Below the pieces are notes generated by a model. It was not told the DNA's origin. It worked only from the letters and a program-made list of their open reading frames with translations, and searched no databases. This document shows positions 26,393 through 35,370 of a stretch of DNA of 62,310 nt, piece after piece. The position numbers were made by a program, and so were the translations under genes. The DNA comes from Rhodovarius lipocyclicus (GTDB lineage Bacteria; Pseudomonadota; Alphaproteobacteria; Acetobacterales; Acetobacteraceae). The stretch's first letter is position 1, and each line of letters opens with the position of its first letter. The DNA lies in assembly GCF_009900765.1 (NCBI RefSeq), contig NZ_JAAABL010000021.1, forward strand, positions 1 to 62,310, in the 5' to 3' direction.

Positions 26393-27754
26393 ATGGCCCG
26401 CGACTTCGATCTGTTCGTCATTGGCGGTGGTTCCGGCGGGGTGCGGCTGGCCCGCATCGCGGCGGGGCACGGCGCCCGGGTGGGCGTGGCCGAGGAGCGC
26501 TTCTGGGGCGGCACCTGCGTGAATGTCGGCTGCGTGCCGAAGAAGATCATGGTGAACGCCGCCGAATACGGCATGTGGGCGCAAGACGCCGCCGCCTTCG
26601 GCTGGAACATCGAGAATCACGGCCATGACTGGGCCACGCTGGCCGCCGCGCGCGATGCGGAGGTGGCGCGGCTGTCGGCCATCTATGGCCGGCTGCTGGG
26701 GGGCGCGGGTGTCACCAGCTTCGACGCGCGCGCCACCTTCATCGACGCCCACACGCTGGATGTGGGCGGCGAGACCGTGACCGCCGACCGTATCGTGATC
26801 GCCACTGGCGGCCAGGCCAGCCGCCTGCCCATCCCCGGCGCCGAGCACGGGCTGATCAGCGACGGGCTGTTCACGCTGAAGGCGCTGCCGAAGCGCGTGG
26901 CGGTGTTCGGCTCGGGCTATATCGCCTTGGAATTCGCCTGCCTGCTACAAGGGCTGGGGGCGCAGGTGGATGTGTTCTACCGCGCCGCCCTGCCGCTGAC
27001 CGGCTTCGACCAGGATATCCGGGAGGTATTGCCGGAGGCGCTGACCGCCCAGGGCATCCGCCTGCACCCCGGCGTGGTGCCCACCGCCCTGTCGAAGGAG
27101 GGCGACGCCACAGTGGTGCATTTGCCCGGCGACGCCACGCTGACGGTGGATGCGGCGTTCTTCTGCACCGGCCGCGTGGCCAACACGAAGGGGCTGGGGC
27201 TGGAGGCCGCCGGTGTCATCACCGACGCGCGCGGCGCCGTGGTGGTGGATGCCAGCCACGCGACCAACGTGCCGCACATCTACGCCATCGGCGACGTGAT
27301 CGACCGGCTGAACCTGACCCCCATGGCCACCGCCGTGGGCCATGCCCTGGCGGACACGCTGTTCGGCCACAACCCGCGCAGCGCGAGTTACGAGAACGTG
27401 CCGACCGCCGTCTTCACCTCGCCCCCCATCGGCACGGTGGGGCTGACGGAGGCGGAGGCGGCGGCCCGTGGCCCGGCCGACATCTACGTCACGCGCTTCA
27501 CCCCCATGCGCCACACCATCAGCAAGCGCGAGGGCCGCAAGACCCTGATGAAGCTGGTGGTGGACCAGAAGACGCAGAAGATCCTGGGCGCGCACATGCT
27601 GGGCGAGGATTCGGCCGAGATCATGCAGGGCGTCGGCATCGCCATGGTGATGGGCGCCACCAAGCAGGATTTCGACCGCACCATCGGCATCCACCCGACC
27701 GCGGCGGAGGAGTTTGTCACGCTTCGCACGCGGACCCGGGTTGCGGGCGGCTGA
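26393..27754 (+). CDS. gor: Glutathione-disulfide reductase
   Basis: Class I pyridine nucleotide-disulfide oxidoreductase, 453 aa, reducing GSSG with NADPH. Visible features are the FAD Rossmann motif FVIGGGSGGVRLARIA, redox-active cysteines in GGTCVNVGCVPKK, the NADPH Rossmann motif AVFGSGYIALEFACLL, the FAD motif YAIGDVIDRLNLTPMA, and the C-terminal IGIHPTAAEEFVT with the catalytic His. The start is the ATG with AGGAG a few bases upstream; the longer frame from 26342 lacks support. It lies alone between the protease and DAHP synthase genes. Confidence 0.93.
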   Translation: MARDFDLFVIGGGSGGVRLARIAAGHGARVGVAEERFWGGTCVNVGCVPKKIMVNAAEYGMWAQDAAAFGWNIENHGHDWATLAAARDAEVARLSAIYGRLLGGAGVTSFDARATFIDAHTLDVGGETVTADRIVIATGGQASRLPIPGAEHGLISDGLFTLKALPKRVAVFGSGYIALEFACLLQGLGAQVDVFYRAALPLTGFDQDIREVLPEALTAQGIRLHPGVVPTALSKEGDATVVHLPGDATLTVDAAFFCTGRVANTKGLGLEAAGVITDARGAVVVDASHATNVPHIYAIGDVIDRLNLTPMATAVGHALADTLFGHNPRSASYENVPTAVFTSPPIGTVGLTEAEAAARGPADIYVTRFTPMRHTISKREGRKTLMKLVVDQKTQKILGAHMLGEDSAEIMQGVGIAMVMGATKQDFDRTIGIHPTAAEEFVTLRTRTRVAGG

Positions 27755-27841
27755 AGCCCCGGACAGTAGCGCGCGCCATATTTCCGCCATATGGTGCGCC
27801 CCCACCCGCCCATCCCATGGGCGAGCAGGAGGAGCGAAACA

Positions 27842-29221
27842 ATGGCACGCGCATGGAGCCCGCAGAGCTGGCGGGACATGCCCATCCGGCAAGTGCCGGA
27901 TTACCCGGACATGGGCGCACTCACGGCCATGGAGAAGAAGCTCGCCTCCTTCCCGCCGCTGGTGTTCGCCGGTGAGTGCGAGCGCCTGAAGACCTCGCTG
28001 GCCGAGGCCGGGCAGGGCAAGGCCTTCGTCCTCCAGGGTGGCGACTGCGCCGAGAGCTTCGGCGATTTCCGCGCGGACCCGATCCGCGACACCTTCCGCG
28101 TGCTGCTGCAGATGGCGGTGATCCTGACCTTCGGTGCCACGGTGCCGGTGGTGAAGCTCGGCCGCATGGCCGGCCAGTTCGCCAAGCCGCGCTCCTCCGA
28201 TACCGAGACGGTGGACGGCATCACCCTGCCCTCCTATCGCGGCGACATCATCAACGGCCCCGAGTTCACCGCCGAGGCGCGCATCCCCGACCCGTCGCGG
28301 ATGGAATTCGCGTACATGCAGTCGGCCGGCACGCTGAACCTGCTGCGCGCCTTCGCGACCGGCGGCTTCGCGGACCTGCACCAGGTGCACCGCTGGAACC
28401 TGGATTTCGTGGGCCAGAGCCAGGCCTGGTCGCAATACCAGGGCCTGGCGCACCGGATCGAGGAAACGCTCAGCTTCATGGCCGCCTGCGGCATGAACAG
28501 CGAGAACGCGCCCCAGATCCGCGAGACCGCCTTCTACACCAGCCATGAGAGCCTGCTGCTTCCGTATGAGGAAGCGCTGACGCGCATGAGCTCCACGCAC
28601 AACAAGCACTATGCGTGCAGCGCGCACTTCCTGTGGATCGGGGACCGCACCCGCCAGCTGGACGGCGCGCATGTGGAGTTCCTGCGCGGCGTGGCCAACC
28701 CGATCGGCATGAAGGTGGGCCCCAGCATGGAGGCCGCGGACCTGATCGCGCTGACCGAGAAGCTGAACCCCGCGAACGAGATGGGCCGCCTGACCCTGAT
28801 CACCCGCATGGGTGCCGCCAAGGTGGCCGAGAAGCTGCCGCCGCTGCTGCGCGCCGTGCGCGACGCCGGCCGCAACGTGGTGTGGCTGTGCGACCCCATG
28901 CACGGCAACACCACCACCCAAGCCGGCTACAAGACCCGCAGCTTCGACGCCATCGTCGATGAGGTGAAGGGCTTCTTCGACGCGCATGACGAGGCCGGCA
29001 CCATCGCCGGCGGCGTGCATGTGGAAATGACCGGCCAGGACGTGACGGAATGCACCGGCGGCGCCAACCGCCTGACCGCCGCCGACCTGGGCGAGAACTA
29101 CGCCACCTCCTGCGATCCGCGGCTGAATGCCGGGCAGTCGCTGGAACTGGCCTTCCGCCTGGCGGAGGGTCTGAAGGCCCGCCGCCACCCGCCGATCGCC
29201 CCGGCCCGCGCCGCCGAATGA
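27842..29221 (+). CDS. Class II DAHP synthase
   Basis: 3-deoxy-7-phosphoheptulonate synthase of the plant-like type II family, 459 aa. It joins PEP and erythrose 4-phosphate at the entry of the shikimate pathway. Conserved blocks are [13 protein letters not shown] (metal-ligand Cys), [35 protein letters not shown] and CDPMHGNT. The ATG at 27842 follows GGAG and precedes the typical WSPQSWR start region. The stop overlaps the start of the NAPRTase-like gene (ATGA). Confidence 0.95.
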   Translation: MARAWSPQSWRDMPIRQVPDYPDMGALTAMEKKLASFPPLVFAGECERLKTSLAEAGQGKAFVLQGGDCAESFGDFRADPIRDTFRVLLQMAVILTFGATVPVVKLGRMAGQFAKPRSSDTETVDGITLPSYRGDIINGPEFTAEARIPDPSRMEFAYMQSAGTLNLLRAFATGGFADLHQVHRWNLDFVGQSQAWSQYQGLAHRIEETLSFMAACGMNSENAPQIRETAFYTSHESLLLPYEEALTRMSSTHNKHYACSAHFLWIGDRTRQLDGAHVEFLRGVANPIGMKVGPSMEAADLIALTEKLNPANEMGRLTLITRMGAAKVAEKLPPLLRAVRDAGRNVVWLCDPMHGNTTTQAGYKTRSFDAIVDEVKGFFDAHDEAGTIAGGVHVEMTGQDVTECTGGANRLTAADLGENYATSCDPRLNAGQSLELAFRLAEGLKARRHPPIAPARAAE

Positions 29222-30396
29222 GCGATGGCGGGGACGGGCGGCCGGTCATAGCCGAGTCCGACGCGTCGATTTCGGCGCGCACGGACGCCTATTTCAACCG
29301 CACCCGCGCCATCGTCGAGAAATTCGGCGATGCGCAGGTGACCTATGCGGTGTTCCTGCGCCGGCCCGTCATCTCCGCCCCGCGCATGGCGGTGGACTGG
29401 CTGCGCAGCGTGGCCGCCCGGCGCGGCACCAGCTTCGGCATCGAGGTGCTGCACGAGGAAGGCAGCTGGGTGGGGGCGGGCGACCCGATCCTGTATCTCA
29501 GCGGCTCCTTCGCGCAGTTGTCGGACCTGGAGACGCTGTATCTGCAGAAGCTGGGCGCGCCCTGCGTGGCGGCGCACAACGCCTATCAGATGGCCGCCGA
29601 ACTGCCGACCGCGACCTTCCTGGCCATGGAGGCCCGGCACTGCGCCGGGGCCGAGATGCAGGACATGATGGGCTATGCCGCATCCGTCGGCAGCCGCGCC
29701 GCCCAGCGAGAGGGCGCGAAGGGCTTCATCGGCAACGCCAACGACTTCACCGCGCACTGGTTCGGCCAGCCGCGCGGCTTCGGCACCATGCCGCATGCCC
29801 TGATCGGCTATGCCGGCAGCACCGTCCGCGCCGCCGAGATGTTCTATGAGACCTATCCCGACGAGAACCTGACGGTGCTGGTCGATTACTTCGGCCGTGA
29901 GATCACCGATGGGCTGGCCGTGTGCCGGCGCTTCCCGGAGATCGCGAAGGCCGGGCGCATGTCCGTGCGGCTCGACACCCATGGCGGCCGCTTCCTGGAG
30001 GGGCTGGACCCCGCCGAGAGCTACGCCGTGCTGGAACGCCACGCGCCCGCCGCCGTCCGCCGCTATCGCAGCGAGACGGAGCTGCGGCACCTGGTGGGCA
30101 CCGGCGTGTCCGCCGCCGCCATCTGGCGCATGCGTGAGGCGCTGGACGAGGCCGGCTTCCCGGCGGTGAAGATCGTCGCGTCCTCCGGCTTCGGGGTGGG
30201 CAAGTGCCGCGTGATGGCGGAGGCCAAGGCCCCCGTGGACATGGTGGGCACCGGCAGCTTCATCCCCGAAAGCTGGAACGAGACCTACGCCACCGCCGAC
30301 ATCGTGGAATATGATGGCGTGCCGCGCGTGAAGATCGGGCGCGAGTTCCTGTTGCGGCACGCCCGTGCCCGGCAGAAGCGGGATGGGGGCCAGTAG
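29218..30396 (+). CDS. Nicotinate phosphoribosyltransferase-like protein, short form
   Basis: Nicotinate phosphoribosyltransferase family, 392 aa, acting in NAD salvage (nicotinate plus PRPP to NaMN). The N-terminal segment [20 protein letters not shown] replaces the TDLYxLTM motif of the common long enzymes and resembles the short archaeal-type NAPRTase. Other landmarks are [15 protein letters not shown] (active-site His), [16 protein letters not shown] and [14 protein letters not shown]. The start is the ATG overlapping the DAHP synthase stop; the longer frame from 29050 is inside that gene. An aromatic-biosynthesis gene as co-transcribed partner is unexpected. Confidence 0.82.
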   Translation: MSDGGDGRPVIAESDASISARTDAYFNRTRAIVEKFGDAQVTYAVFLRRPVISAPRMAVDWLRSVAARRGTSFGIEVLHEEGSWVGAGDPILYLSGSFAQLSDLETLYLQKLGAPCVAAHNAYQMAAELPTATFLAMEARHCAGAEMQDMMGYAASVGSRAAQREGAKGFIGNANDFTAHWFGQPRGFGTMPHALIGYAGSTVRAAEMFYETYPDENLTVLVDYFGREITDGLAVCRRFPEIAKAGRMSVRLDTHGGRFLEGLDPAESYAVLERHAPAAVRRYRSETELRHLVGTGVSAAAIWRMREALDEAGFPAVKIVASSGFGVGKCRVMAEAKAPVDMVGTGSFIPESWNETYATADIVEYDGVPRVKIGREFLLRHARARQKRDGGQ

Positions 30397-30597
30397 GGGG
30401 GCCAGTAAGCCCCCGCCGCTTTGCCGCCATTGAGCTGCCGCAATGGCTGACTAACTCAATCCTGTCAGGTTCCTGGCCTGCCACGGCCCGCCGCGCTCAC
30501 GCGAATGTGGGGGCGGCGATCTCCTTGCAACCCGAGGGGCGGCTGTGGTGTTCTGATGTTGACGCAACGGCGGCCCACTGGCCGCAATGGAGACGCC

Positions 30598-30873
30598 ATG
30601 TTCCGCAAGCTCGCCTTGCCGCTGGTTCTGGTCGGCGCCCTGGGCGCCACTGCCTGCACCAACCCCTATGACCCGACGCAGCGTGCGGCGGGCGGTGCGC
30701 TGATCGGCGCCGGCTCCGGCGCGGCGCTGGGCGCCATCGCCGGCGGCGGCCGCGGTGCCGCCATCGGCGCCATCACCGGCGGCCTGGTGGGCACCGCCGC
30801 CGGCGTGCTGACCACGCCGCAGCCCGCACCCCAGCCGGCCCCGCCGGCCTACTACGCGCCCTCGGGCAAGTAA
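30598..30873 (+). CDS. Small glycine-zipper lipoprotein
   Basis: 91-aa envelope protein. A signal sequence MFRKLALPLVLVGALGATAC ends in a lipobox-like ATAC. It is followed by a Gly-zipper region, ALIGAGSGAALGAIAGGG then GAAIGAITGGLVGTAAG, of the YMGG/OsmB-like type, and a Pro-rich tail. Glycine zippers form tight helix pairs in membranes; the function of such small lipoproteins is mostly unknown. It stands alone, with about 200 bp upstream showing no other gene and an intrinsic terminator directly downstream. Confidence 0.82.
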   Translation: MFRKLALPLVLVGALGATACTNPYDPTQRAAGGALIGAGSGAALGAIAGGGRGAAIGAITGGLVGTAAGVLTTPQPAPQPAPPAYYAPSGK

Positions 30874-30878
30874 GCGAG

Positions 30879-30903
30879 AAAGGGCCCGGAAGGGCCCTTT
30901 TTT
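30879..30903 (+). terminator. Rho-independent terminator
   Basis: Nine-bp perfect stem AAAGGGCCC / GGGCCCTTT with a GGAA loop, continued by Ts to 30903, starting 5 bases after the lipoprotein stop. Repeat copy 3 follows within 20 bp. Confidence 0.9.
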
Positions 30904-30920
30904 GTGGGCAAGGGGCTGAG

Positions 30921-31178
30921 CAGGGGGCGTTGCCCCCTGGACCCCCAGCAGGGGCGCCGCCCCTCGGGCACCCCGCCCATACCGCGGGGCGAAGCCCCGC
31001 ACCCCAGGGAGCCGAAAGGCCCCTGGACCCCATCAGTTTGGCGCTGGTGCTGGGAAGGTGTTTCTTATTGATTTTAATAATGAAAATGGCGCCCCGCCTG
31101 TCAAGGTAAGGCGCCAATCCATGGGTTCCAAGGGTTGCTACAACCCTTGGCGGGGGTCCAGGGGGCGGAGCCCCTTGG
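30921..31178 (+). repeat. Composite hairpin repeat, copy 3
   Basis: The longest copy on the left side: three GC stems (CAGGGGGC-GTT-GCCCCCTG at 30921-30939, a GGGGC type near 30950-30965, GCGGGGC-GAA-GCCCCGC near 30983-31000), the GAAA-loop hairpin with CCAGG/CCTGG ends (31004-31026), an AT-rich core (about 31059-31087), the GGCGCC hairpin (31088-31115), CCAAGGGTTG-CTA-CAACCCTTGG (31128-31150) and the outer stem CCAGGGGGC-GGA-GCCCCTTGG (31158-31178). It lies between convergent genes (lipoprotein and ybaB), although the lipoprotein already has its own terminator. Confidence 0.85.
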
Positions 31179-31183
31179 CCTTT

Positions 31184-31519
31184 TCAGAACGGCAGCTTGA
31201 ACCCGCCTGGCAGCCCGCCCGGGATATTCAGGCCGGAGGTCGCCTTCTGCATTTCCTCCGCCATCATCCCTTCCACTTTCTGTTTCGCGTCGGCGTGGGC
31301 GGCGATGATCAGGTCTTCCAGCACTTCGCGTTCGTCGGCGGCCATCAGGCTGGGGTCGATGCTGATGCGCTTCAGGTCGCCCTTGCCGGAGAGCTTCACC
31401 TTCACCATGCCCGCGCCGGCCTGGCCTTCCACCTCGGTGGCTTCCAGCTTGGCCTGCATCTCGGCCATCTTGGATTGCATCTGCTGGGCCTGCTTCAGCA
31501 TGTTGGTCAGGTTTTTCAT
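31184..31519 (-). CDS. ybaB: YbaB/EbfC nucleoid-associated protein
   Basis: Small DNA-binding protein of 111 aa with a tweezer-like homodimer fold. The N-terminal helix NMLKQAQQMQSKMAEMQAKL and the segment MVKVKLSGKGDLKRISIDP match the family, ending in a Gly/Pro-rich tail. It starts 3 bp after the dnaX stop, the classic dnaX-ybaB arrangement (recR, often next, is absent here; repeat copy 3 follows instead). Its role in nucleoid organisation or replication support is known only in outline. Confidence 0.93.
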   Translation of the reverse strand: MKNLTNMLKQAQQMQSKMAEMQAKLEATEVEGQAGAGMVKVKLSGKGDLKRISIDPSLMAADEREVLEDLIIAAHADAKQKVEGMMAEEMQKATSGLNIPGGLPGGFKLPF

Positions 31520-31522
31520 CGA

Positions 31523-33484
31523 TCAGTCCTCGTCCGAAGGGGCTTCATCGTCGTCATAGGCCGGCATGGCGTCCGGCGGGGCGAAATCGCGCAGGTCGTC
31601 GGGCATGGCGCTGGCGGCAAGCAGCGCGGGCGCCGTCAGGCCATAGGCATCGGCGTGGATGTCGCGCACGTTCTGCACCTCGGCGCCCGGAAAGGCTTCC
31701 AGGATGGCCTGCACGAAGGGGTGGGCGCGGGCGGTGGCGAAGCGGTCGGCCTCGGCGGCCTTGCCCTGTTCGCCCAGGGTGGCGGCACCTGCCTCGCGTG
31801 AGATGCCGACGACCCAGCGCGTGCCCGTGGCTTTTTCCAGCAGCAGGGACAGCCTGCCGGCTAGGTCGCGCGGGGCGGTGGGGCGGGGGTGGATCTCCAG
31901 CCGGCCCGGGGCCAGGGAGACGGGGTGCACCTCGAAGCGCAGCTGGGCGTGCAGGGTGGGGTCGGGCTCGGCGGCCAGCGCCACCACCTCCTGCCAGGTG
32001 GTAGGCTGGGGGGCGAAGCTGGGGCCGGGCTCGGGTTCGGGCTCCGGCATGGCCAGGGCCGCGCCGCCGCCGGTCAGCGCCCTCAGGGTGGGCCCGCCGC
32101 CGCTGCCGGAGGGGCCGGGCCGGGCCGCCACGGGCGGCATGCCGCCCTCGGTCAGGCGGCGCACCAGGTCGCCCGGGGTGGGCATGTCGGCCACATGCGC
32201 CAGGCGGATCAGCACCATCTCAAGCGCGGCGCGCCGGTCCGGCGCCTCGGCGATCTCGGAGACGCCCTTCAGCAGTATCTGCCAGGCACGGCCCAGCACC
32301 GGCAGGGTCAGCTTCGCCGCCAGATCGGCCCCGCGAGAGCGTTCGTGTTCGGGCAGCGACAAGTCCTGCGCCAGGCCGGGCACGGTGTGCAGGCGCGTCA
32401 GCGTGTGCGTCAGCTCCAGCATGTCGGCCAGCACGACGCCGGGTTCGGCGCCGCGTTCGTGCGCGCGGTCCAGGTGGCCGATCAGCGCGGGCATGTCGCC
32501 GGTCAGCGCGGCCTCCAGCGCGTCCAGCACCAGGGTGCGGTCCGCGAGGCCCAGCATTTCCCGCACCGTCTCGCCGGTCACGGCGCCGGCCGAGAGCGCG
32601 ATCGCCTGGTCGAGCAGGGAAAGCCCGTCGCGCACCGAGCCATCGGCGGCGCGGGCGATGATCGAGAGGGCTTCCTCCTCCGCCGCGACGCCTTCCTTGC
32701 CGCAGATATTGGCGTAATGCGCGCGCAGCGTGGCCTGCGGCACGCGCGGCAGGTGGAAGGTCTGGCAGCGCGACAGGATGGTCGCGGGCACCTTGCGCAG
32801 CTCGGTGGTGGCGAAGATGAACTTCACCGCCGGCGGCGGTTCTTCCAGTGTCTTCAGCAGCGCGTTGAACGCCGCGTTGGACAGCATGTGCACTTCGTCG
32901 AGGATATAGATCTTGAAGCGCGCCTGAGCGGGGCGATAGCGCACGGCCTCCCGCAGCTCGCGCACGTCGTCCACGCCGTTGTTGCTGGCGGCGTCCAACT
33001 CCATCACGTCCGGGTGGCGGTCGGCCAGGATGGCGGTGCAGTTGGCGCAGACACCGCAGGGTTCCGGGGTGGGGCCGCCTTTGCCGTCCACGCCGATGCA
33101 GTTCAGGGCGCGGGCGATGATGCGGGCGGTGGTGGTCTTGCCCACGCCCCGCACGCCCGTGAGCATGAAGGCATGCGCCACGCGGCCGGTGGCGAAGGCG
33201 TTGCGCAGGGTGCGCACCAGCGCGTCCTGGCCCACCAGCTCCGAGAAATCGCGCGGGCGGTATTTGCGCGCCAGCACGCGATAGGGCTGGGCGTCGGCGG
33301 CCGGCCCAGGGGCGGCGGCGGGTGCGGCGGCGGGCACGGGTGTGGGGGCTGGCGGCGGGGGCGCGGCGGCTGGGGGCGGCGGGTCATCCATGCCGAACAG
33401 CCCGGGGCCTTCGGGCGCGGGCGGTTCGGGGATGGTGTCCGCCGTTGGCTCCGGCGCATCGGCGCCGAACATGTCGCTCGTCAT
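31523..33484 (-). CDS. dnaX: DNA polymerase III gamma/tau subunit
   Basis: Clamp-loader ATPase of the replicative polymerase, 653 aa. An unusual Pro/Ala-rich N-terminal extension of about 75 residues precedes the core, which starts at YRVLARKYRPRDFSELVG. Walker A is GVRGVGKTTTARI (about residues 105-117). The zinc cysteines lie in NCIGVDGKG and EPCGVCANCTAI, Walker B/sensor in YILDEVHMLSNAAFNALLK and the SRC motif in ATILSRCQTF. The C-terminal tau region is acidic at the end. The SRP RNA gene lies immediately upstream on the same strand. Confidence 0.95.
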   Translation of the reverse strand: MTSDMFGADAPEPTADTIPEPPAPEGPGLFGMDDPPPPAAAPPPPAPTPVPAAAPAAAPGPAADAQPYRVLARKYRPRDFSELVGQDALVRTLRNAFATGRVAHAFMLTGVRGVGKTTTARIIARALNCIGVDGKGGPTPEPCGVCANCTAILADRHPDVMELDAASNNGVDDVRELREAVRYRPAQARFKIYILDEVHMLSNAAFNALLKTLEEPPPAVKFIFATTELRKVPATILSRCQTFHLPRVPQATLRAHYANICGKEGVAAEEEALSIIARAADGSVRDGLSLLDQAIALSAGAVTGETVREMLGLADRTLVLDALEAALTGDMPALIGHLDRAHERGAEPGVVLADMLELTHTLTRLHTVPGLAQDLSLPEHERSRGADLAAKLTLPVLGRAWQILLKGVSEIAEAPDRRAALEMVLIRLAHVADMPTPGDLVRRLTEGGMPPVAARPGPSGSGGGPTLRALTGGGAALAMPEPEPEPGPSFAPQPTTWQEVVALAAEPDPTLHAQLRFEVHPVSLAPGRLEIHPRPTAPRDLAGRLSLLLEKATGTRWVVGISREAGAATLGEQGKAAEADRFATARAHPFVQAILEAFPGAEVQNVRDIHADAYGLTAPALLAASAMPDDLRDFAPPDAMPAYDDDEAPSDED

Positions 33485-33508
33485 CGACCCTCGCCCGCAT
33501 GTTCCGGT

Positions 33509-33605
33509 GGAAGGCCGGCTGAGCGACCCGGGCGAGAACCCGTTACGGCTGCTTCCTTCCGGACCTGACCGGGTTGGCGAGGAGCCCGTCCGCCGCCGAC
33601 CTTCC
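33509..33605 (-). ncRNA. ffs: Bacterial small SRP RNA (4.5S)
   Basis: The minus strand carries the universally conserved SRP RNA hairpin: GGTCAGGTCCGGAAGGAAGC followed by AGCC, with the GGAA tetraloop and the asymmetric loop that bind Ffh. Flanking bases extend into one long hairpin closed by GGAAGGUCGGC (33605-33595) pairing with GCCGGCCUUCC (33519-33509), giving about 97 nt. This RNA works with Ffh and FtsY in protein targeting. It lies 24 bp upstream of dnaX, a neighbourhood common in proteobacteria. Confidence 0.93.
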
Positions 33606-33611
33606 GCCCCC

Positions 33612-33640
33612 CATATCGCGTGCCGCGCGCTTCAGGGCAA
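33612..33640 (-). promoter_or_regulatory. Predicted sigma-70 promoter of the SRP RNA
   Basis: On the minus strand TTGCCC (33640-33635), a 17-bp spacer and GATATG (33617-33612) precede the predicted RNA 5' end at 33605 by six bases. The spacing is ideal for the housekeeping sigma factor. Confidence 0.6.
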
Positions 33641-33682
33641 GGGCAGCGGAACCGATGGCGCCCATGCGGCGAAAAGGGAGGC

Positions 33683-34132
33683 ATGACCCAACACCTCTCC
33701 CGTCGCGCCCTGGCGGCGCTTTCCCTGCTGTTTCCGGACCTGGCGCGCGCCGAAGGGCAGCGGCAGAACCTGACCCGTGGCCTGGCCATCCAGGGGTACG
33801 ACCCCGTGGCCTATTTCACCGAAGGCCGCGCCCGGCGCGGCCGATACGATATCCGCACGCAGTGGAACGGCGCCACCTGGCGCTTCGCCAACGCCGAGCA
33901 TCGCCGGATGTTCCTGGCCGACCCGGAACGCTACGCCCCGGCCTTCGGCGGCTTCTGCGCCTATGCGGTGTCCGAGGGCTATACGGCCACGGTCGATCCC
34001 ACGGCCTTCCGCATCGTCGAGGGGCGGCTGTTCCTGAACTACAGCCACGCCGTGCAGGCGCGGTGGGAGGAAGACCGCGCGGCCCGCATCCAGCGCGGCG
34101 AGGCGAACTGGCCGGGCCTGTCGGCGCGCTGA
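33683..34132 (+). CDS. Exported YHS-domain protein
   Basis: 149-aa protein. The N-terminus MTQHLSRRALAALSLLFPDL followed by ARAEG looks like an export signal with a twin Arg. The remainder is a YHS-like domain: AIQGYDPVAYFTEGRARRG, then WNGATWRFANAEHRRMFLAD and YAPAFGGFCAYAVSEG, with the C-terminal WEEDRAARIQRGEANW found in periplasmic YHS proteins. Some YHS domains bind metals, but no function is established here. A strong GGGAGG precedes the start. It is divergent from the SRP RNA gene. Confidence 0.85.
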   Translation: MTQHLSRRALAALSLLFPDLARAEGQRQNLTRGLAIQGYDPVAYFTEGRARRGRYDIRTQWNGATWRFANAEHRRMFLADPERYAPAFGGFCAYAVSEGYTATVDPTAFRIVEGRLFLNYSHAVQARWEEDRAARIQRGEANWPGLSAR

Positions 34133-34211
34133 AAAGCCGCTTGGGAATGGGAGCGCCCCGAATACTGTCCAGGTCATGCAAACCTGACGGCGTCCGAGGC
34201 GTTATCCCCGT

Positions 34212-34388
34212 ATGAGCACCCCTGACGAACATCCCTCGGGCGCGGCGCCGCCCGGCGTCCATCGCGCCACCGCCACCGATGCCCGGCAGGGCCTGCGGGC
34301 AGGCTGGGTATGGCGCGTGCTGCTGGTTTCGGTCGTGATGGCCGCGATCGCCATGGCGCTGGTGTGGGGGCTGACGCCGGAACCGTAA
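34212..34388 (+). CDS. Small single-span membrane protein
   Basis: A 58-aa frame from ATG at 34212 to TAA at 34388. It has a hydrophilic N-terminal half containing HRATATDARQG and one clear membrane helix, WRVLLVSVVMAAIAMALVW, near the C-terminus, ending TPEP. It uses GC-rich third positions like real genes here and lies in a gap between the YHS gene and nudC, 43 bp before the latter. I do not recognise a named family; such small tail-helix proteins are common and mostly uncharacterised. Confidence 0.6.
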   Translation: MSTPDEHPSGAAPPGVHRATATDARQGLRAGWVWRVLLVSVVMAAIAMALVWGLTPEP

Positions 34389-34431
34389 CCCCCCACTCGC
34401 CGGCCCGCGCGCGATGTGGCAGCGTGGCGGC

Positions 34432-35370
34432 ATGCTCTCATTCCCCGCCAGCCGCCCGAACGCCTATACAGGCAGCCCGCTCGACCGCGCCGCCGAGAAG
34501 CGCGAGGACGCGGAATGGATCGCTCACGCGCTCCGAGACCCGGAAACCCTGTTCGCGCCGGTCTGGCGCTCGCGCTCGCTGCTGCGCGGGCTGGAGGACG
34601 GGGCGCCGGAGGCGGTGCTGCTGGCCGGCGCCGCCGCCCACCCGCTGCTGGGCGCGGGGCGGGGCACGGGCGGTGAGGATGCTTCCCCCTGGGCCTTCCT
34701 GGGCCTGTGGGAGCAGAAGCCGGTCTTCGCCGTGGATGTCAGCCATGAGGACGAGCCGCCGGTGCCCGAGGGCGCGGGCAGTTTCAGCGATCTGCGCCAG
34801 GTGGCCGGGCTGCTGCCGGCCGGCGAGGCCAGCGTGCTGGCCCATGCGCGCGGCCTGATGCACTGGCGGGTGAAGCACCGCTTCTGCGGCATTTGCGGTT
34901 TCCGCTGCGAGCCGCACAGCGCGGGCCACGTCATGAAGTGCGTGAACTGCCAGACCAGCCATTTCCCCCGCACCGACCCGGCCGTGATCATGCTGGTGGT
35001 GCGCGGCGACTCGTGCCTGCTGGGCCACAACATCCGCTTCCCCACCCCGATGTATTCGACGCTGGCGGGCTTCGTGGAACCGGGCGAGAGCCTGGAGGAA
35101 GCCGTGCGGCGGGAGGTGATGGAGGAAGCGGGCGTGGCCGTGGGCCGCGTGGTGTATCATTCCAGCCAGCCCTGGCCCTTCCCGTCCTCCATCATGCTGG
35201 GCTTCCATGCGGAGGGGCTGACGGAGGCCATCCGCGTGGACGAAACCGAATTGCAGGATGCCCGGTGGTTTTCCCGCGGCGAGTTGTTGCGGCACAAGGA
35301 GCTGGGCTTCGGCCTGCCGCGGGTGGATTCGATCGCCCGCCGGCTTATCGAGGATTGGCTGCACGCATGA
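34432..35370 (+). CDS. nudC: NAD+ diphosphatase (Nudix)
   Basis: 312 aa. Hydrolyses NAD(H) to NMN(H) and AMP and can decap NAD-capped RNA. The zinc ribbon is FCGICGF with MKCVNCQTSHFPRTDPA. The Nudix box is GFVEPGESLEEAVRREVMEE, and the NADH-pyrophosphatase signature SQPWPFPSS follows it. The start MLSFPASRPNAY was chosen over an ATG six codons upstream. Its stop overlaps the start of a small lipoprotein gene (ATGA). Confidence 0.94.
   Translation: MLSFPASRPNAYTGSPLDRAAEKREDAEWIAHALRDPETLFAPVWRSRSLLRGLEDGAPEAVLLAGAAAHPLLGAGRGTGGEDASPWAFLGLWEQKPVFAVDVSHEDEPPVPEGAGSFSDLRQVAGLLPAGEASVLAHARGLMHWRVKHRFCGICGFRCEPHSAGHVMKCVNCQTSHFPRTDPAVIMLVVRGDSCLLGHNIRFPTPMYSTLAGFVEPGESLEEAVRREVMEEAGVAVGRVVYHSSQPWPFPSSIMLGFHAEGLTEAIRVDETELQDARWFSRGELLRHKELGFGLPRVDSIARRLIEDWLHA

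Noticed and set aside
30397-30597. Possible promoter or extra gene before the small glycine-zipper lipoprotein
   Set aside because: No convincing -35/-10 pair and no frame with coding character was found; only a TTGCAA word stands out.
31058-31160. A conserved mini-ORF reading FLIDFNNENGA in several repeat copies
   Set aside because: Single-base length differences between copies (for example copy 6 after the GGCGCC hairpin) break the frame, and the paired base changes are explained by stem conservation, not by protein selection.
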